Assembly: GCA_902792895.1 (NCBI GenBank)
Contig: CADBBK010000001.1
Span: 62,001-126,000, forward strand
Source of the DNA: an uncultured Bacteroidales bacterium
GTDB taxonomy: Bacteria; Bacteroidota; Bacteroidia; Bacteroidales; Muribaculaceae
Length of the DNA stretch: 64,000 bases
Direction: 5' to 3'
Of the stretch, positions 51,155 through 60,823 are shown one piece after another (the first letter of the stretch is position 1; every line of letters starts with the position of its first letter). The notes under the pieces are model-generated. The model was not told the DNA's origin and searched no databases. It worked only from the letters and a program-made list of their open reading frames with translations. A program made the position numbers and the translations under genes.

Positions 51155-51718
51155 TCAGAACTTATAATTGTCACTGTCGAGGTTGTCAAGTTCCTCGAAA
51201 TCAGAGATCTCATCCTCGTTGTATTCCTCGTCACCGTAGAACTCGCTCTCGTCGATGGGCTCAATGTTGGATGCATCGGGAATCTTGGGGATGGTGATGA
51301 AATCGGCGATGTCGACGCTCTCGGTGGGAGGGTTGCCTATCTTGGATTCGCACAGAGGATCATGCAAGGTCTTACCAGGGATGACCTCCTTGAGTTTGAC
51401 CTTGAAGAATCGCTCCGTCATGTAGTCAAATACGAACTTGAGCCTTTGTCCCTCGTCCTCAACGAGTTCATCGAGCTGGGTATCGTCCATGATCCAGATG
51501 TCTTCATCGCTGTCCGATCCCATGTCCATGCAAGTCACTTCCTTCTCCTTGTTCCATTCCTCATCGCAGATGTAGAATGAATCCATCTGCTCCTTGTTGT
51601 AGCCGACAGAGTCAAGAATGACGTTGCGCAGCTGCATGAACGTAGCAGTTGAGTCAATAGCGATCTGTAACTTGAAGTTATCGGATTCGTCCGAGACAAT
51701 GACAAATTTGTATATCAT
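51155..51718 (-). CDS. pRiA4b ORF3-like protein
   Basis: A 187-residue protein. Residues 1-125 match the plasmid pRiA4b ORF-3 fold (MIYKFVIVSDESDNFKLQIA, ATFMQLRNVILDSVGYNKEQ, DSFYICDEEWNKEKE). The tail of about 60 residues is very acidic (DESEFYGDEEYNEDEISDFE). The family has no agreed function. The frame is open for 47 codons further upstream, but that part is AT-rich and unlike the family. Confidence 0.8.
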   Translation of the reverse strand: MIYKFVIVSDESDNFKLQIAIDSTATFMQLRNVILDSVGYNKEQMDSFYICDEEWNKEKEVTCMDMGSDSDEDIWIMDDTQLDELVEDEGQRLKFVFDYMTERFFKVKLKEVIPGKTLHDPLCESKIGNPPTESVDIADFITIPKIPDASNIEPIDESEFYGDEEYNEDEISDFEELDNLDSDNYKF

Positions 51719-51851
51719 AGTATATAGCAATAATGATGTTAGTCCGTTTTGATGTTGCGAAATTACTAATACATTTTTATCAAGCAAATGATTTTGCAGA
51801 TTTTTTTTGCGAAATGGGCTAAAATGGCCTGTGTGACGGCCTGAGATGCGC

Positions 51852-51876
51852 GAAGCCACGCCTGGAGCGTGGCTTC
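51852..51876. terminator. Hairpin downstream of spt
   Basis: A perfect 10-bp stem GAAGCCACGC/GCGTGGCTTC with a 5-nt loop, 48 nt past the spt stop. No T-run follows on the minus strand, so it may be a rho-assisted or processing site. Confidence 0.5.
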
Positions 51877-51923
51877 ACACATTATTATATAATATGAAAA
51901 TGCGATGTGGTCGAGCGTTGCCG

Positions 51924-53111
51924 TTAGGGCACAAGGCCGTAGGAACGGAAGACCTTCTGAATCTTCTCGAGGGCGATGTTCACCTGCTCGTGGGTGTGAG
52001 TGGCCATGAGGCTGAAGCGGATGAGCGTGTCGTTGGGTGCTACAGCGGGCGAAACCACGGGGTTGACAAAGATACCCTCGTTCAACAGGTCACGCGTGAT
52101 GGCAAACGTCTTGTTATTGTCACGGATGAAGAGAGGGATAATGGGCGTCTCGGTGTGGCCGATCTCACAACCCATGTCACGGAATCCCTGCAATGCCTCG
52201 TGAGTAATCTTCCAGAGGTGCTCCTGACGCTCAGGCTCGGCAATGAGAATGTCGATGGCCTTCATAGCGGCAGCGGTTGAGGCCGGCGTGATGCTAGCGG
52301 TGAAAATGTAACTGCGTGAGTGGTGGCGCAGGTAGTTGGTGATGATCTTGTCGGTAGCGATGAATCCTCCGAGTGAAGCAAACGACTTGGAGAAGGTGCC
52401 CATGATGAGGTCCACCTCGTCGCGCAGGCCGAAGTGGTCACACACACCGCGACCGCCTTCACCAAACACACCGATACCATGGGCCTCATCGACCATGACG
52501 TTGGCATTGTACTTGTGTGCCAAGTCCACGATGTCGGGGAGCTTGCACACGTCGCCCTCCATAGAGAAGACGCCGTCGGTGACGATGAGCTTGATACGGT
52601 CGGGCTCGCACTTCTTGAGCTGCGTCTCGAGCGAAGCCATGTCGTTGTGCTTGTACTTGAGAGAATTGGAGAATGAGAGTCGGCGTCCCTCGATGATCGA
52701 GGCGTGGTCCTGCTCGTCCCACAGGATATAGTCATCGCGGCCGGTAAGGGTCGAAATGACACCCAGATTTACACCGAAACCCGTGCTGTAGATCATTGCA
52801 TCCTCCTTACCCTCATACTCGGCGAGCTTGCGCTCCAACTCCTTGTGGAGGTCGAGCGTACCGTTGAGGAAAGGCGATCCGGCACAGCCGGTACCGTATT
52901 TCTTGGTGGCCTCGATGGCAGCTTGCTTGATGCGCTCATCATTGACCAGACCAGAGTAGCAGTTGGAACCGAACATGAGCACCTTCTTGCCATTCATGAT
53001 GACCTCGGTGTCCTGTTCGCTAGAGATGGCGCGAAAATAGGGATAAATGCCCGCAGCTTTGGCTTTCTGCGGCTCTTCATAGCGCGCTAACTTGCTCTGT
53101 AACAAATTCAT
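51924..53111 (-). CDS. spt: Serine palmitoyltransferase-like alpha-oxoamine synthase
   Basis: A 395-residue PLP enzyme of the group that joins an amino acid with an acyl-CoA. Key parts are GTGCAGSPFLNGTLDLHKEL (73-92), the Asp in VDEAHG (207-212) and the PLP lysine Lys242 in TFSKSFASLGG. The N-terminus (PQKAKAAGIYPYFRAISSEQ) strongly resembles Bacteroides Spt, which starts sphingolipid synthesis from serine and palmitoyl-CoA. Glycine C-acetyltransferase (Kbl) and BioF are the alternatives. Its leader contains a 16-bp tandem repeat. Confidence 0.85.
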   Translation of the reverse strand: MNLLQSKLARYEEPQKAKAAGIYPYFRAISSEQDTEVIMNGKKVLMFGSNCYSGLVNDERIKQAAIEATKKYGTGCAGSPFLNGTLDLHKELERKLAEYEGKEDAMIYSTGFGVNLGVISTLTGRDDYILWDEQDHASIIEGRRLSFSNSLKYKHNDMASLETQLKKCEPDRIKLIVTDGVFSMEGDVCKLPDIVDLAHKYNANVMVDEAHGIGVFGEGGRGVCDHFGLRDEVDLIMGTFSKSFASLGGFIATDKIITNYLRHHSRSYIFTASITPASTAAAMKAIDILIAEPERQEHLWKITHEALQGFRDMGCEIGHTETPIIPLFIRDNNKTFAITRDLLNEGIFVNPVVSPAVAPNDTLIRFSLMATHTHEQVNIALEKIQKVFRSYGLVP

Positions 53112-53130
53112 AAATAAACAATCTAATTTC

Positions 53131-53162
53131 TATGGCTGCCATGGACTATGGTTGCCATGGAC
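53131..53162 (-). repeat. 16-bp tandem repeat in the spt leader
   Basis: Two adjacent copies, TATGGCTGCCATGGAC and TATGGTTGCCATGGAC, differ at one base. They lie between the -7 box at 53185 and the spt ATG at 53111, so they are in the untranslated leader. Each contains the palindrome CCATGG. Confidence 0.7.
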
Positions 53163-53184
53163 TACCTCACTATATAATTGGCTG

Positions 53185-53192
53185 CAAATATA
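53185..53192 (-). promoter_or_regulatory. Putative -7 box of spt
   Basis: TATATTTG on the minus strand, 73 nt upstream of the ATG. No -33 partner seen. Confidence 0.5.
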
Positions 53193-53324
53193 CAAAAATA
53201 ATTGTTAAGCGAATGTTAAAATTGCAGCAAAAGTGGACAAATTGACCAAAGCAGGTCATTTCAATCGGCCATCAAGCAAACGATAAGGCCCATTAATATT
53301 TTTTAGCAACGATATCAACGTCGG

Positions 53325-54272
53325 CTATGGCTTCGGGGTTTGGCCATTGGTTGCACCGATGATTGTGCCCATGATGGCCGAGAACTTGGCGGCGCCCTGC
53401 TCGGTCAAATGGCTCGAGTCGAAGAAGTCGTCGGCCACAAAACGGTCATCGAAGGCAAAGTCATAGTACTCGACCTCGGGGAAGCGCTCCTGCAGGCGCT
53501 TGACAAAGGCATCCTTGTCACGGAGCAATGCCGGCTCCATGAGTTCCTGATAGGTCTTGTACATGGGCGAGCTGACCAATATCAGTCTCACATGCCCCTC
53601 CCGTGCCAAGCGCGCTATCGTCTCGAACTGGCTGAACATCGTGGCATATTCGTCGGAATCAATCCCTTTGGTATGGTCAACAGTGTCCGGCAAGACACGT
53701 TTCTCCCACCCCACACCGCGGTTGGCGAGCTTCAGGGCAAAGAATCCCAGGGAATCACACTCGCGGACCTGGTCGGCGGGCTTGAGCAGGCGATAGAAAA
53801 TGTTCGGCCTGACGTTAACCATCTCGGGCCAATACCAGAAGCCATCGACACGGATGCCCATGTGCTTATAATACAGGCACTTCATCGAGCGTTCAAAGGG
53901 GGTGACTCCATCAGGGGGATTGAGTTTGCGCCCCAGATAGAAGTCGTTGTAATCGAGAGGCATCACCAACACCTTGAGGTGATGCATCTGCGGCAGATAG
54001 CGCTTGGCCAGTTCCACATCATAGATGGTGGTGCGGCCCAGTATCGCCATGTTGAAAGCGCTGTCGGCAATCAGGCTAGGCTGAAGGCCTTCCTCGATGT
54101 GAGAGTTGCCCATCAGCAGGACACTGATGTCGTTAAGGTGCTGCTCTAGGTAGTCACGCTTGTAGGAATAGTGGTTGGTCTTGACCAGCAGCAGCAATTC
54201 CACCACCAGACAGGCCGCCAAAAACGCAAGTGCGAAAACCGATATGCCCTTCACGAACTTCTTCATCGCCAC
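53325..54272 (-). CDS. Membrane-anchored SGNH-like partner of an MBOAT acyltransferase
   Basis: A 315-residue protein with one N-terminal membrane helix (about 10-30) and a periplasmic hydrolase-like domain. GNSH at 55-58 and DSSHLTEQG near 286-294 occupy the nucleophile and Asp-His positions of SGNH enzymes. Such proteins (compare AlgX/AlgJ and DltD) pass acyl groups from an MBOAT channel to a surface polymer. It starts at the base after the MBOAT stop. The target polymer is unknown. Confidence 0.78.
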   Translation of the reverse strand: MAMKKFVKGISVFALAFLAACLVVELLLLVKTNHYSYKRDYLEQHLNDISVLLMGNSHIEEGLQPSLIADSAFNMAILGRTTIYDVELAKRYLPQMHHLKVLVMPLDYNDFYLGRKLNPPDGVTPFERSMKCLYYKHMGIRVDGFWYWPEMVNVRPNIFYRLLKPADQVRECDSLGFFALKLANRGVGWEKRVLPDTVDHTKGIDSDEYATMFSQFETIARLAREGHVRLILVSSPMYKTYQELMEPALLRDKDAFVKRLQERFPEVEYYDFAFDDRFVADDFFDSSHLTEQGAAKFSAIMGTIIGATNGQTPKP

Positions 54273-55718
54273 TCAGAATTGGAAATAAATAAACGTCTGG
54301 TTCTGACCTGTGAAGGAAAGACAGATGAAAATGATGAAAATATACACAGCCCAACGAGCAGCGCGGTAACGGAACACCACGTTAGCGGGCAATTGCAGGG
54401 CATGCTGCTTGTCGCGCTGCAGCCACTCAACGGCAAACAGCGCCAATGCCATAGCCAGGTAATTGAGCCCGAACAACGCCGAGCGGTCAAAAAAGCCGTT
54501 GGTCACCATCGACGAGAGATAGTCTATGGCCTGAGTCATGGACTCGGCTCTGAAGATAATCCACCCGATGACAGCCAGGAAGAAGGTCAGCACCAACTGC
54601 AGCGTCTCGCGCAACGAGGGCAGGAAGCGGCCATAAGCAACCACCTGCTTGTACTTGGTATTGACACCAAGCAGGTTATAGACCGCGAGCAGCGACGCAT
54701 GGTACAGGCCCCAGCAGACAAACGTCCAGTTGGCGCCATGCCACAGGCCGCTGATACACCAGACGATGAATACATTGCGTATGATTTTCCACTTGCCGCA
54801 GCGGCTACCGCCCAGCGGGAAATAGATGTAGTCACGGAACCACGTCATGAGCGAAATGTGCCAGCGGCGCCAGAACTCGGGAATGCTGCGCGAGAAATAA
54901 GGGAAATTGAAGTTCTGCATCAGGTTGAAGCCGAACAGCCTAGCACAGCCGATGGCGATATCACTGTAGCCCGAGAAATCGCAATAGATCTGAATGGTGA
55001 ACATCACGCCCAGCAGCAACAACGAGACCGTGGGCAGAGTTTGGTAGTGGTGCCAGTTGCCATTGACAATCATCGCACAGTTATCAGCAACGACAACCTT
55101 CTTGAGAAAGCCCCAAAGCATCTGCCTCATGCCATCGACCGCCGCACAGTAGTCAAACTTGCGCGCCCGCTGGAACTGCGGCAACAGGTTGGTGGCTCGC
55201 TCGATGGGGCCGGCAACCAGCTGGGGAAAGAAACTGATGTAGGCACAAAACTCCACCAGGTCGCGGGTGGGCTTGATCTTGTGCTGATAGACGTCAATGG
55301 AATAACTGAGCGCCTGGAAGGTGTAGAAACTGATGCCCACAGGCAAGATGATGTTCAAGATCACCCAGTCCAACTGATATCCCAGCAACGACGAGAACAA
55401 CGCGTTCAGATTCTCGACAAAGAAGTTATAGTACTTGAAGAATCCCAGCACCGCCAGGTTGACGACAATGTTAGCGGCACTCACGGCACGCTGGGCCTTT
55501 CTATTGCCATCGAGGTGCTGCATGAGCAGACCGCTGCCGTAGCTGCACAACGAGGTGAACACGATGAGCACCAGGAACCGCCAGTCCCACCAGCCGTAGA
55601 AGACATAGCTGGCCACGAGCAGCAACACATTCTGCATGCGCCGCTGCCGTGCGACAAACCAATAGAGAATAAACACTATCGGCAGGAACAGCAGGAACTC
55701 TATCGAATTAAAAGCCAT
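54273..55718 (-). CDS. MBOAT family membrane O-acyltransferase
   Basis: A 481-residue protein with about ten membrane segments. It matches the AlgI/DltB-like MBOAT group: FFPQLVAGPIERATNLLPQF, FSGYSDIAIGCARLFG, PEFWRRWHISLMTWFRDYIY and the catalytic His in SGLWHGANWTF near 325. It moves acyl groups, often acetyl, across the membrane for O-acylation of polysaccharide. The SGNH-like gene follows with no gap. Confidence 0.92.
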   Translation of the reverse strand: MAFNSIEFLLFLPIVFILYWFVARQRRMQNVLLLVASYVFYGWWDWRFLVLIVFTSLCSYGSGLLMQHLDGNRKAQRAVSAANIVVNLAVLGFFKYYNFFVENLNALFSSLLGYQLDWVILNIILPVGISFYTFQALSYSIDVYQHKIKPTRDLVEFCAYISFFPQLVAGPIERATNLLPQFQRARKFDYCAAVDGMRQMLWGFLKKVVVADNCAMIVNGNWHHYQTLPTVSLLLLGVMFTIQIYCDFSGYSDIAIGCARLFGFNLMQNFNFPYFSRSIPEFWRRWHISLMTWFRDYIYFPLGGSRCGKWKIIRNVFIVWCISGLWHGANWTFVCWGLYHASLLAVYNLLGVNTKYKQVVAYGRFLPSLRETLQLVLTFFLAVIGWIIFRAESMTQAIDYLSSMVTNGFFDRSALFGLNYLAMALALFAVEWLQRDKQHALQLPANVVFRYRAARWAVYIFIIFICLSFTGQNQTFIYFQF

Positions 55719-55928
55719 ATCAGCTTGTCGATCAACATAATACCACTTACACTCGGCATCATCACAGCAAGTCAGCCCACACAGTTCACGGGCTCACATG
55801 ATGAATGCAGGCGCAAAAGTAGCAAAAAAAAGCGAATCATGAATCATCTCGCCCGCCTGATATCACGAGGCGGCAGCTGTTGACCGTGCCACAACGGGCA
55901 TGAGGCGCACAGACGGCACCAGAGACCA

Positions 55929-56114
55929 TCAATTGCGGTCAATATCGTCCTGTTCCACCTCAGCGTTGTGCAACAGGTCGTAGTCCGAGAACTCGATGCC
56001 GTCAAACTCGCCGTCCTCCAGGAACCAGTAATTCTGCCTGATGCAGCCTGATGACAGCACGACAAAAGCGGCCACGGCGGCAAGCCTCAGGAGATATTTC
56101 ATTATTTTTTTCAT
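55929..56114 (-). CDS. Very small lipoprotein
   Basis: A 61-residue protein starting MKKIMKYLLRLAAVAAFVVL, followed by the lipobox LSSGC. The mature part is only about 36 residues and acidic (DGEFDGIEFSDYDLLHNAEV). No family recognised. An alternative start at 56102 (MKYLLR) also keeps the signal. It is divergent from ligA. Confidence 0.6.
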   Translation of the reverse strand: MKKIMKYLLRLAAVAAFVVLSSGCIRQNYWFLEDGEFDGIEFSDYDLLHNAEVEQDDIDRN

Positions 56115-56149
56115 ATCCTCTCGATTGGTTATGTTTTCTCTATAGAGCG

Positions 56150-56157
56150 CAAAAATA
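56150..56157 (-). promoter_or_regulatory. Putative -7 box of the very small lipoprotein gene
   Basis: TATTTTTG on the minus strand, 35 nt upstream of the ATG at 56114. It falls inside the longer open frame and so supports the shorter start. Confidence 0.5.
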
Positions 56158-56203
56158 ACAAAAAAATCGGACAAGGTGAACCTTTTCGGGAAAAAAACAG
56201 TAA

Positions 56204-58246
<2,043 letters not shown>

Positions 58247-58263
58247 TAGAAATATCCAATTCC

Positions 58264-58887
58264 ATGAAATCAATGAGAAACATCATGAGCGTTATCTTGC
58301 TGGCTGCCAGTTGCCTTGCGGGTTTTGGCCAGGAGGTCGAGACTTTTGTTGCAGGACTATTGGAACAGTACCCTCAGGCCCGGCTGCTCGACGTGTACAA
58401 GTCCTGTTTCCAGGACTATATGGGAGCAGAGCACCTGATTGGCGACACCGCCAGCGTGAAAGCCTACCTGATGCAGGAATTGGCGACGACCGGCGTAGAC
58501 GAGCTCATGCCATGGTACCAGGAGCCCTGCGGCATCGAGGGCAACTATGTGCGCGTGAGCCTGCGTGCCGTCCACGAGGGATTGATCGATGACGACACGC
58601 TGCTGGCGGCCTTTATTGCCAGCGCCAATGGCGAGAAGCGCCCGACAGTGGAGTCGTGGGCCCACAGGTGGCACGAGATTCTAGACGTGATTGTGAGCAT
58701 GGAACTCAATCTGCCCCATTACGACCAAGACCGCCAATTGATAGAAGACGCCTTGGCGCAAGGGCAGTATGCCATCAGCCACTCTGCTGATTACCGCAAG
58801 GCCTATTCCCCGCACTACCGCATCGTCAGACGTGACATCTACGAGCAATCGATAGCGCCATTGCTCCCCCACCCCTGCTGCGAGTAA
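58264..58887 (+). CDS. Exported protein of unknown function
   Basis: A 207-residue protein with a signal peptide (MKSMRNIMSVILLAASCLAG); the Cys may be a lipid site. The mature part is mixed, with HEILDVIVSMELNLPHYDQD and a closing SADYRKAYSPHYRIVRRDIY. It resembles small conserved exported proteins of Bacteroidales, but I cannot name a family. It starts 17 nt after ligA and may share its transcript. Confidence 0.75.
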   Translation: MKSMRNIMSVILLAASCLAGFGQEVETFVAGLLEQYPQARLLDVYKSCFQDYMGAEHLIGDTASVKAYLMQELATTGVDELMPWYQEPCGIEGNYVRVSLRAVHEGLIDDDTLLAAFIASANGEKRPTVESWAHRWHEILDVIVSMELNLPHYDQDRQLIEDALAQGQYAISHSADYRKAYSPHYRIVRRDIYEQSIAPLLPHPCCE

Positions 58888-58899
58888 CCCCAAAAAGAG

Positions 58900-58940
58900 G
58901 TGCGCCCCGCTAGAATTGCCAAGAGGCTTGCGGGACGCAC
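58900..58940 (-). terminator. Terminator of the DUF4251 gene
   Basis: GTGCGCCCCGC pairs with GCGGGACGCAC, with one mismatch that becomes G-U on the minus strand. The minus strand continues CTCTTTTTGG. It can also serve the convergent exported-protein gene. Confidence 0.75.
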
Positions 58941-58991
58941 GGTTCACTGCTCGCTAGGAGCGATCATCTATTACCAGTGAATACGTTTAAT

Positions 58992-59600
58992 TCATCGATG
59001 ATTCTTGTCTCGGTAAGGCAGTACAGAGCCATTGATGGTGATGCTGGGCCCGCCAGAGATGTATGCCTCGGCACGATTGGATTTGTTATAAAGGGTAATG
59101 CTCACCTCGGCGCAGATCTGGCCACTGACCACTGAGAACTGCATGTACAAGTCACCATTCTTTTTCTCGGTGATGCGCTTGTTGTGTACCTTGCCTTTTC
59201 CAGTCCAGCCACCCAGACCGTTAACGCCCGGAGAGCCCGTGTTCAAGGCAAACTGGATGATGGCATCGTCACCCTGCACAAGGATGAAGTTGGAATTGCT
59301 GTTGATGTCAAAATGGCGATATCCCATGTTCCCGATCCTAATATCCTCGGCGAGAAGCACAAAGTAGCCACGGTGCAACGAGTTGAAGGCCTTGGCATGG
59401 GCCATATCGTCCTCCAGTTCGCGCAGGCGCTTCTCACGTTCCTTGATTTCCTGCTTCGTTTCCTCAACAGGCTGTGCAGGAGTAATCACCTCCAATTGTA
59501 CGTTGTCACTGGTCACAATCTCGACCTCGTCAGGGGTTTGCGCCCCGACGGACAGGCCAGTAATCACTATTGCTGCTATTGCGAGAAAAATCTTTTTCAT
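58992..59600 (-). CDS. DUF4251 domain exported protein
   Basis: A 202-residue protein with a signal peptide (MKKIFLAIAAIVITGLSVGA), a charged helical stretch at about 45-70 (KQEIKEREKRLRELEDDMAH) and a beta-rich DUF4251-like domain (GNMGYRHFDINSNSNFILVQ). The family is Bacteroidetes-specific and of unknown role. ATG codons at 59603 and 59600 are adjacent; the frame is open further upstream into AT-rich sequence. Confidence 0.8.
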   Translation of the reverse strand: MKKIFLAIAAIVITGLSVGAQTPDEVEIVTSDNVQLEVITPAQPVEETKQEIKEREKRLRELEDDMAHAKAFNSLHRGYFVLLAEDIRIGNMGYRHFDINSNSNFILVQGDDAIIQFALNTGSPGVNGLGGWTGKGKVHNKRITEKKNGDLYMQFSVVSGQICAEVSITLYNKSNRAEAYISGGPSITINGSVLPYRDKNHR

Positions 59601-59660
59601 CATTACTTGGTTTTTTATGGTTATTAACTGTAATTTAGACTGAAATAGGAAGAAAATGTT

Positions 59661-59668
59661 TAATTTTG
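59661..59668 (+). promoter_or_regulatory. Putative -7 box of the CPBP protease gene
   Basis: TAATTTTG, 20 nt before the ATG at 59689. Confidence 0.5.
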
Positions 59669-59688
59669 CACTATAAAAAATCAATGAG

Positions 59689-60549
59689 ATGAAAAAGAGA
59701 AAGAATTATAAACTCAGTGCACGATTGCTGGTGATGTTGTTCCTGATGGGCATGGGACTGATTACCGCAACTATCATTTTTCTGCTAATCGGCAACAAAC
59801 ATCTGCTGGCGATGATCACCCTGCAGGACGTGATGGTGTTCATACTGCCCGCCGTGTTGAGCATGGCGCTGTTCTACCACCGCCCGATGCACGTGATGGG
59901 CTTTGATAAGGCCCCCAGTTGGAAGTGGTTGGTCATTGTGGTGGCTTTCTACTTCATCTCGCTGCCCGGCATGAACTGGCTGGTCCATATCAACGAGTCC
60001 ATGACCTTGCCCTCATGGATGAGCGGCATTGAACAGTGGATGCGTGCCAGCGAAGATAGGGCCGCCGAGACCACAAAGCAGCTGCTTGACATACACAGTG
60101 TTACAAATTTTCTGGTTTCCATCTTTGTTATCGGTTTCATGGCCGGCTTGAGTGAGGAGGCGCTCTTCCGAGGTGCCATGCAGCGCACGATGCAGGACAG
60201 CCGCCTGGGTATCCACGCCGTGGTGTGGATCACCGCCATCGTGTTCAGTGCCATCCACATGCAGTTCTACGGTTTCGTGCCGCGCCTCGTATTGGGCCTG
60301 TGGCTAGGTTACCTGTTCGTGTGGAGCGGCAGCCTGTGGATGTCCATCATAGCCCACACCCTGAACAACAGCAGTGTGGTGCTGTTTACTTACCTCACCA
60401 ACCAGGGCATCGTCCCCCAGGGCTACGGCGACAACCTAGGCATCCCCGCCGATGGTTCTTTCCCCTGGCTAGCCATTGCCAGCATCATTGCCAGCCTCGC
60501 CCTTGCCCTCTACCTCCATCACCACAACAAACGCCCCGTTAGCAACTAA
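59689..60549 (+). CDS. CPBP-family intramembrane metalloprotease
   Basis: A 286-residue protein with about eight membrane segments. The catalytic EExxxR motif is EEALFR (156-161), followed by a later FSAIHMQFYG and an HTLNNSS motif supplying His residues. Relatives include Rce1 and bacteriocin-immunity proteins. The substrate is unknown. It is divergent from the DUF4251 gene. Confidence 0.9.
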   Translation: MKKRKNYKLSARLLVMLFLMGMGLITATIIFLLIGNKHLLAMITLQDVMVFILPAVLSMALFYHRPMHVMGFDKAPSWKWLVIVVAFYFISLPGMNWLVHINESMTLPSWMSGIEQWMRASEDRAAETTKQLLDIHSVTNFLVSIFVIGFMAGLSEEALFRGAMQRTMQDSRLGIHAVVWITAIVFSAIHMQFYGFVPRLVLGLWLGYLFVWSGSLWMSIIAHTLNNSSVVLFTYLTNQGIVPQGYGDNLGIPADGSFPWLAIASIIASLALALYLHHHNKRPVSN

Positions 60550-60570
60550 GATCACAAAAATGCTACTCTT

Positions 60571-60640
60571 GATACGCAAAATTTTGCGTATCTACTAGTT
60601 CTGGAGGCCGCAGGGTCTGTGTCAACAGCTATATCATTAT
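60571..60640. repeat. Perfect palindrome and MITE-end relative
   Basis: A perfect 22-bp palindrome (half-site GATACGCAAAA) at 60571-60592 lies 22 nt past the CPBP stop. It is followed at about 60624-60640 by CAACAGCTATATCATT, which matches 15 of 16 bases of the right end of the element at 50095-50272. No T-run follows, so a terminator role is unlikely. Confidence 0.5.
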
Positions 60641-60690
60641 AATTCGGCACATGAGTTCATCATTTTTTGACGAAAATGACGGATAAAACA

Positions 60691-60720
60691 TTGATTGTCG
60701 AGGAAAAAATGTTACCTTTG
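60691..60720 (+). promoter_or_regulatory. Promoter of the sppA-lpxK operon
   Basis: TTG at 60691-60693, 19 nt, then TACCTTTG at 60713-60720. The leader to the ATG is 103 nt and contains a hairpin CTGCTC/GAGCAG near 60736-60757. Confidence 0.65.
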
Positions 60721-60823
60721 TAGGTTAGAGTTGTCTGCTCTGCACTTCATGGAGCAGAGGGTATGGTTTAATTTGCTAGTTAATAGCTATTTAGAATATT
60801 AAACATTTAATGATTATACAATT

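Noticed and set aside
51924-53111. Glycine C-acetyltransferase (Kbl) of threonine breakdown
   Set aside because: No threonine dehydrogenase gene is adjacent, and the N-terminal sequence is closer to Bacteroides serine palmitoyltransferase. Not fully excluded.
54171-55883. 570-codon open frame on the plus strand
   Set aside because: Antisense of the MBOAT gene; low-complexity Gln/His/Glu composition and no domain.
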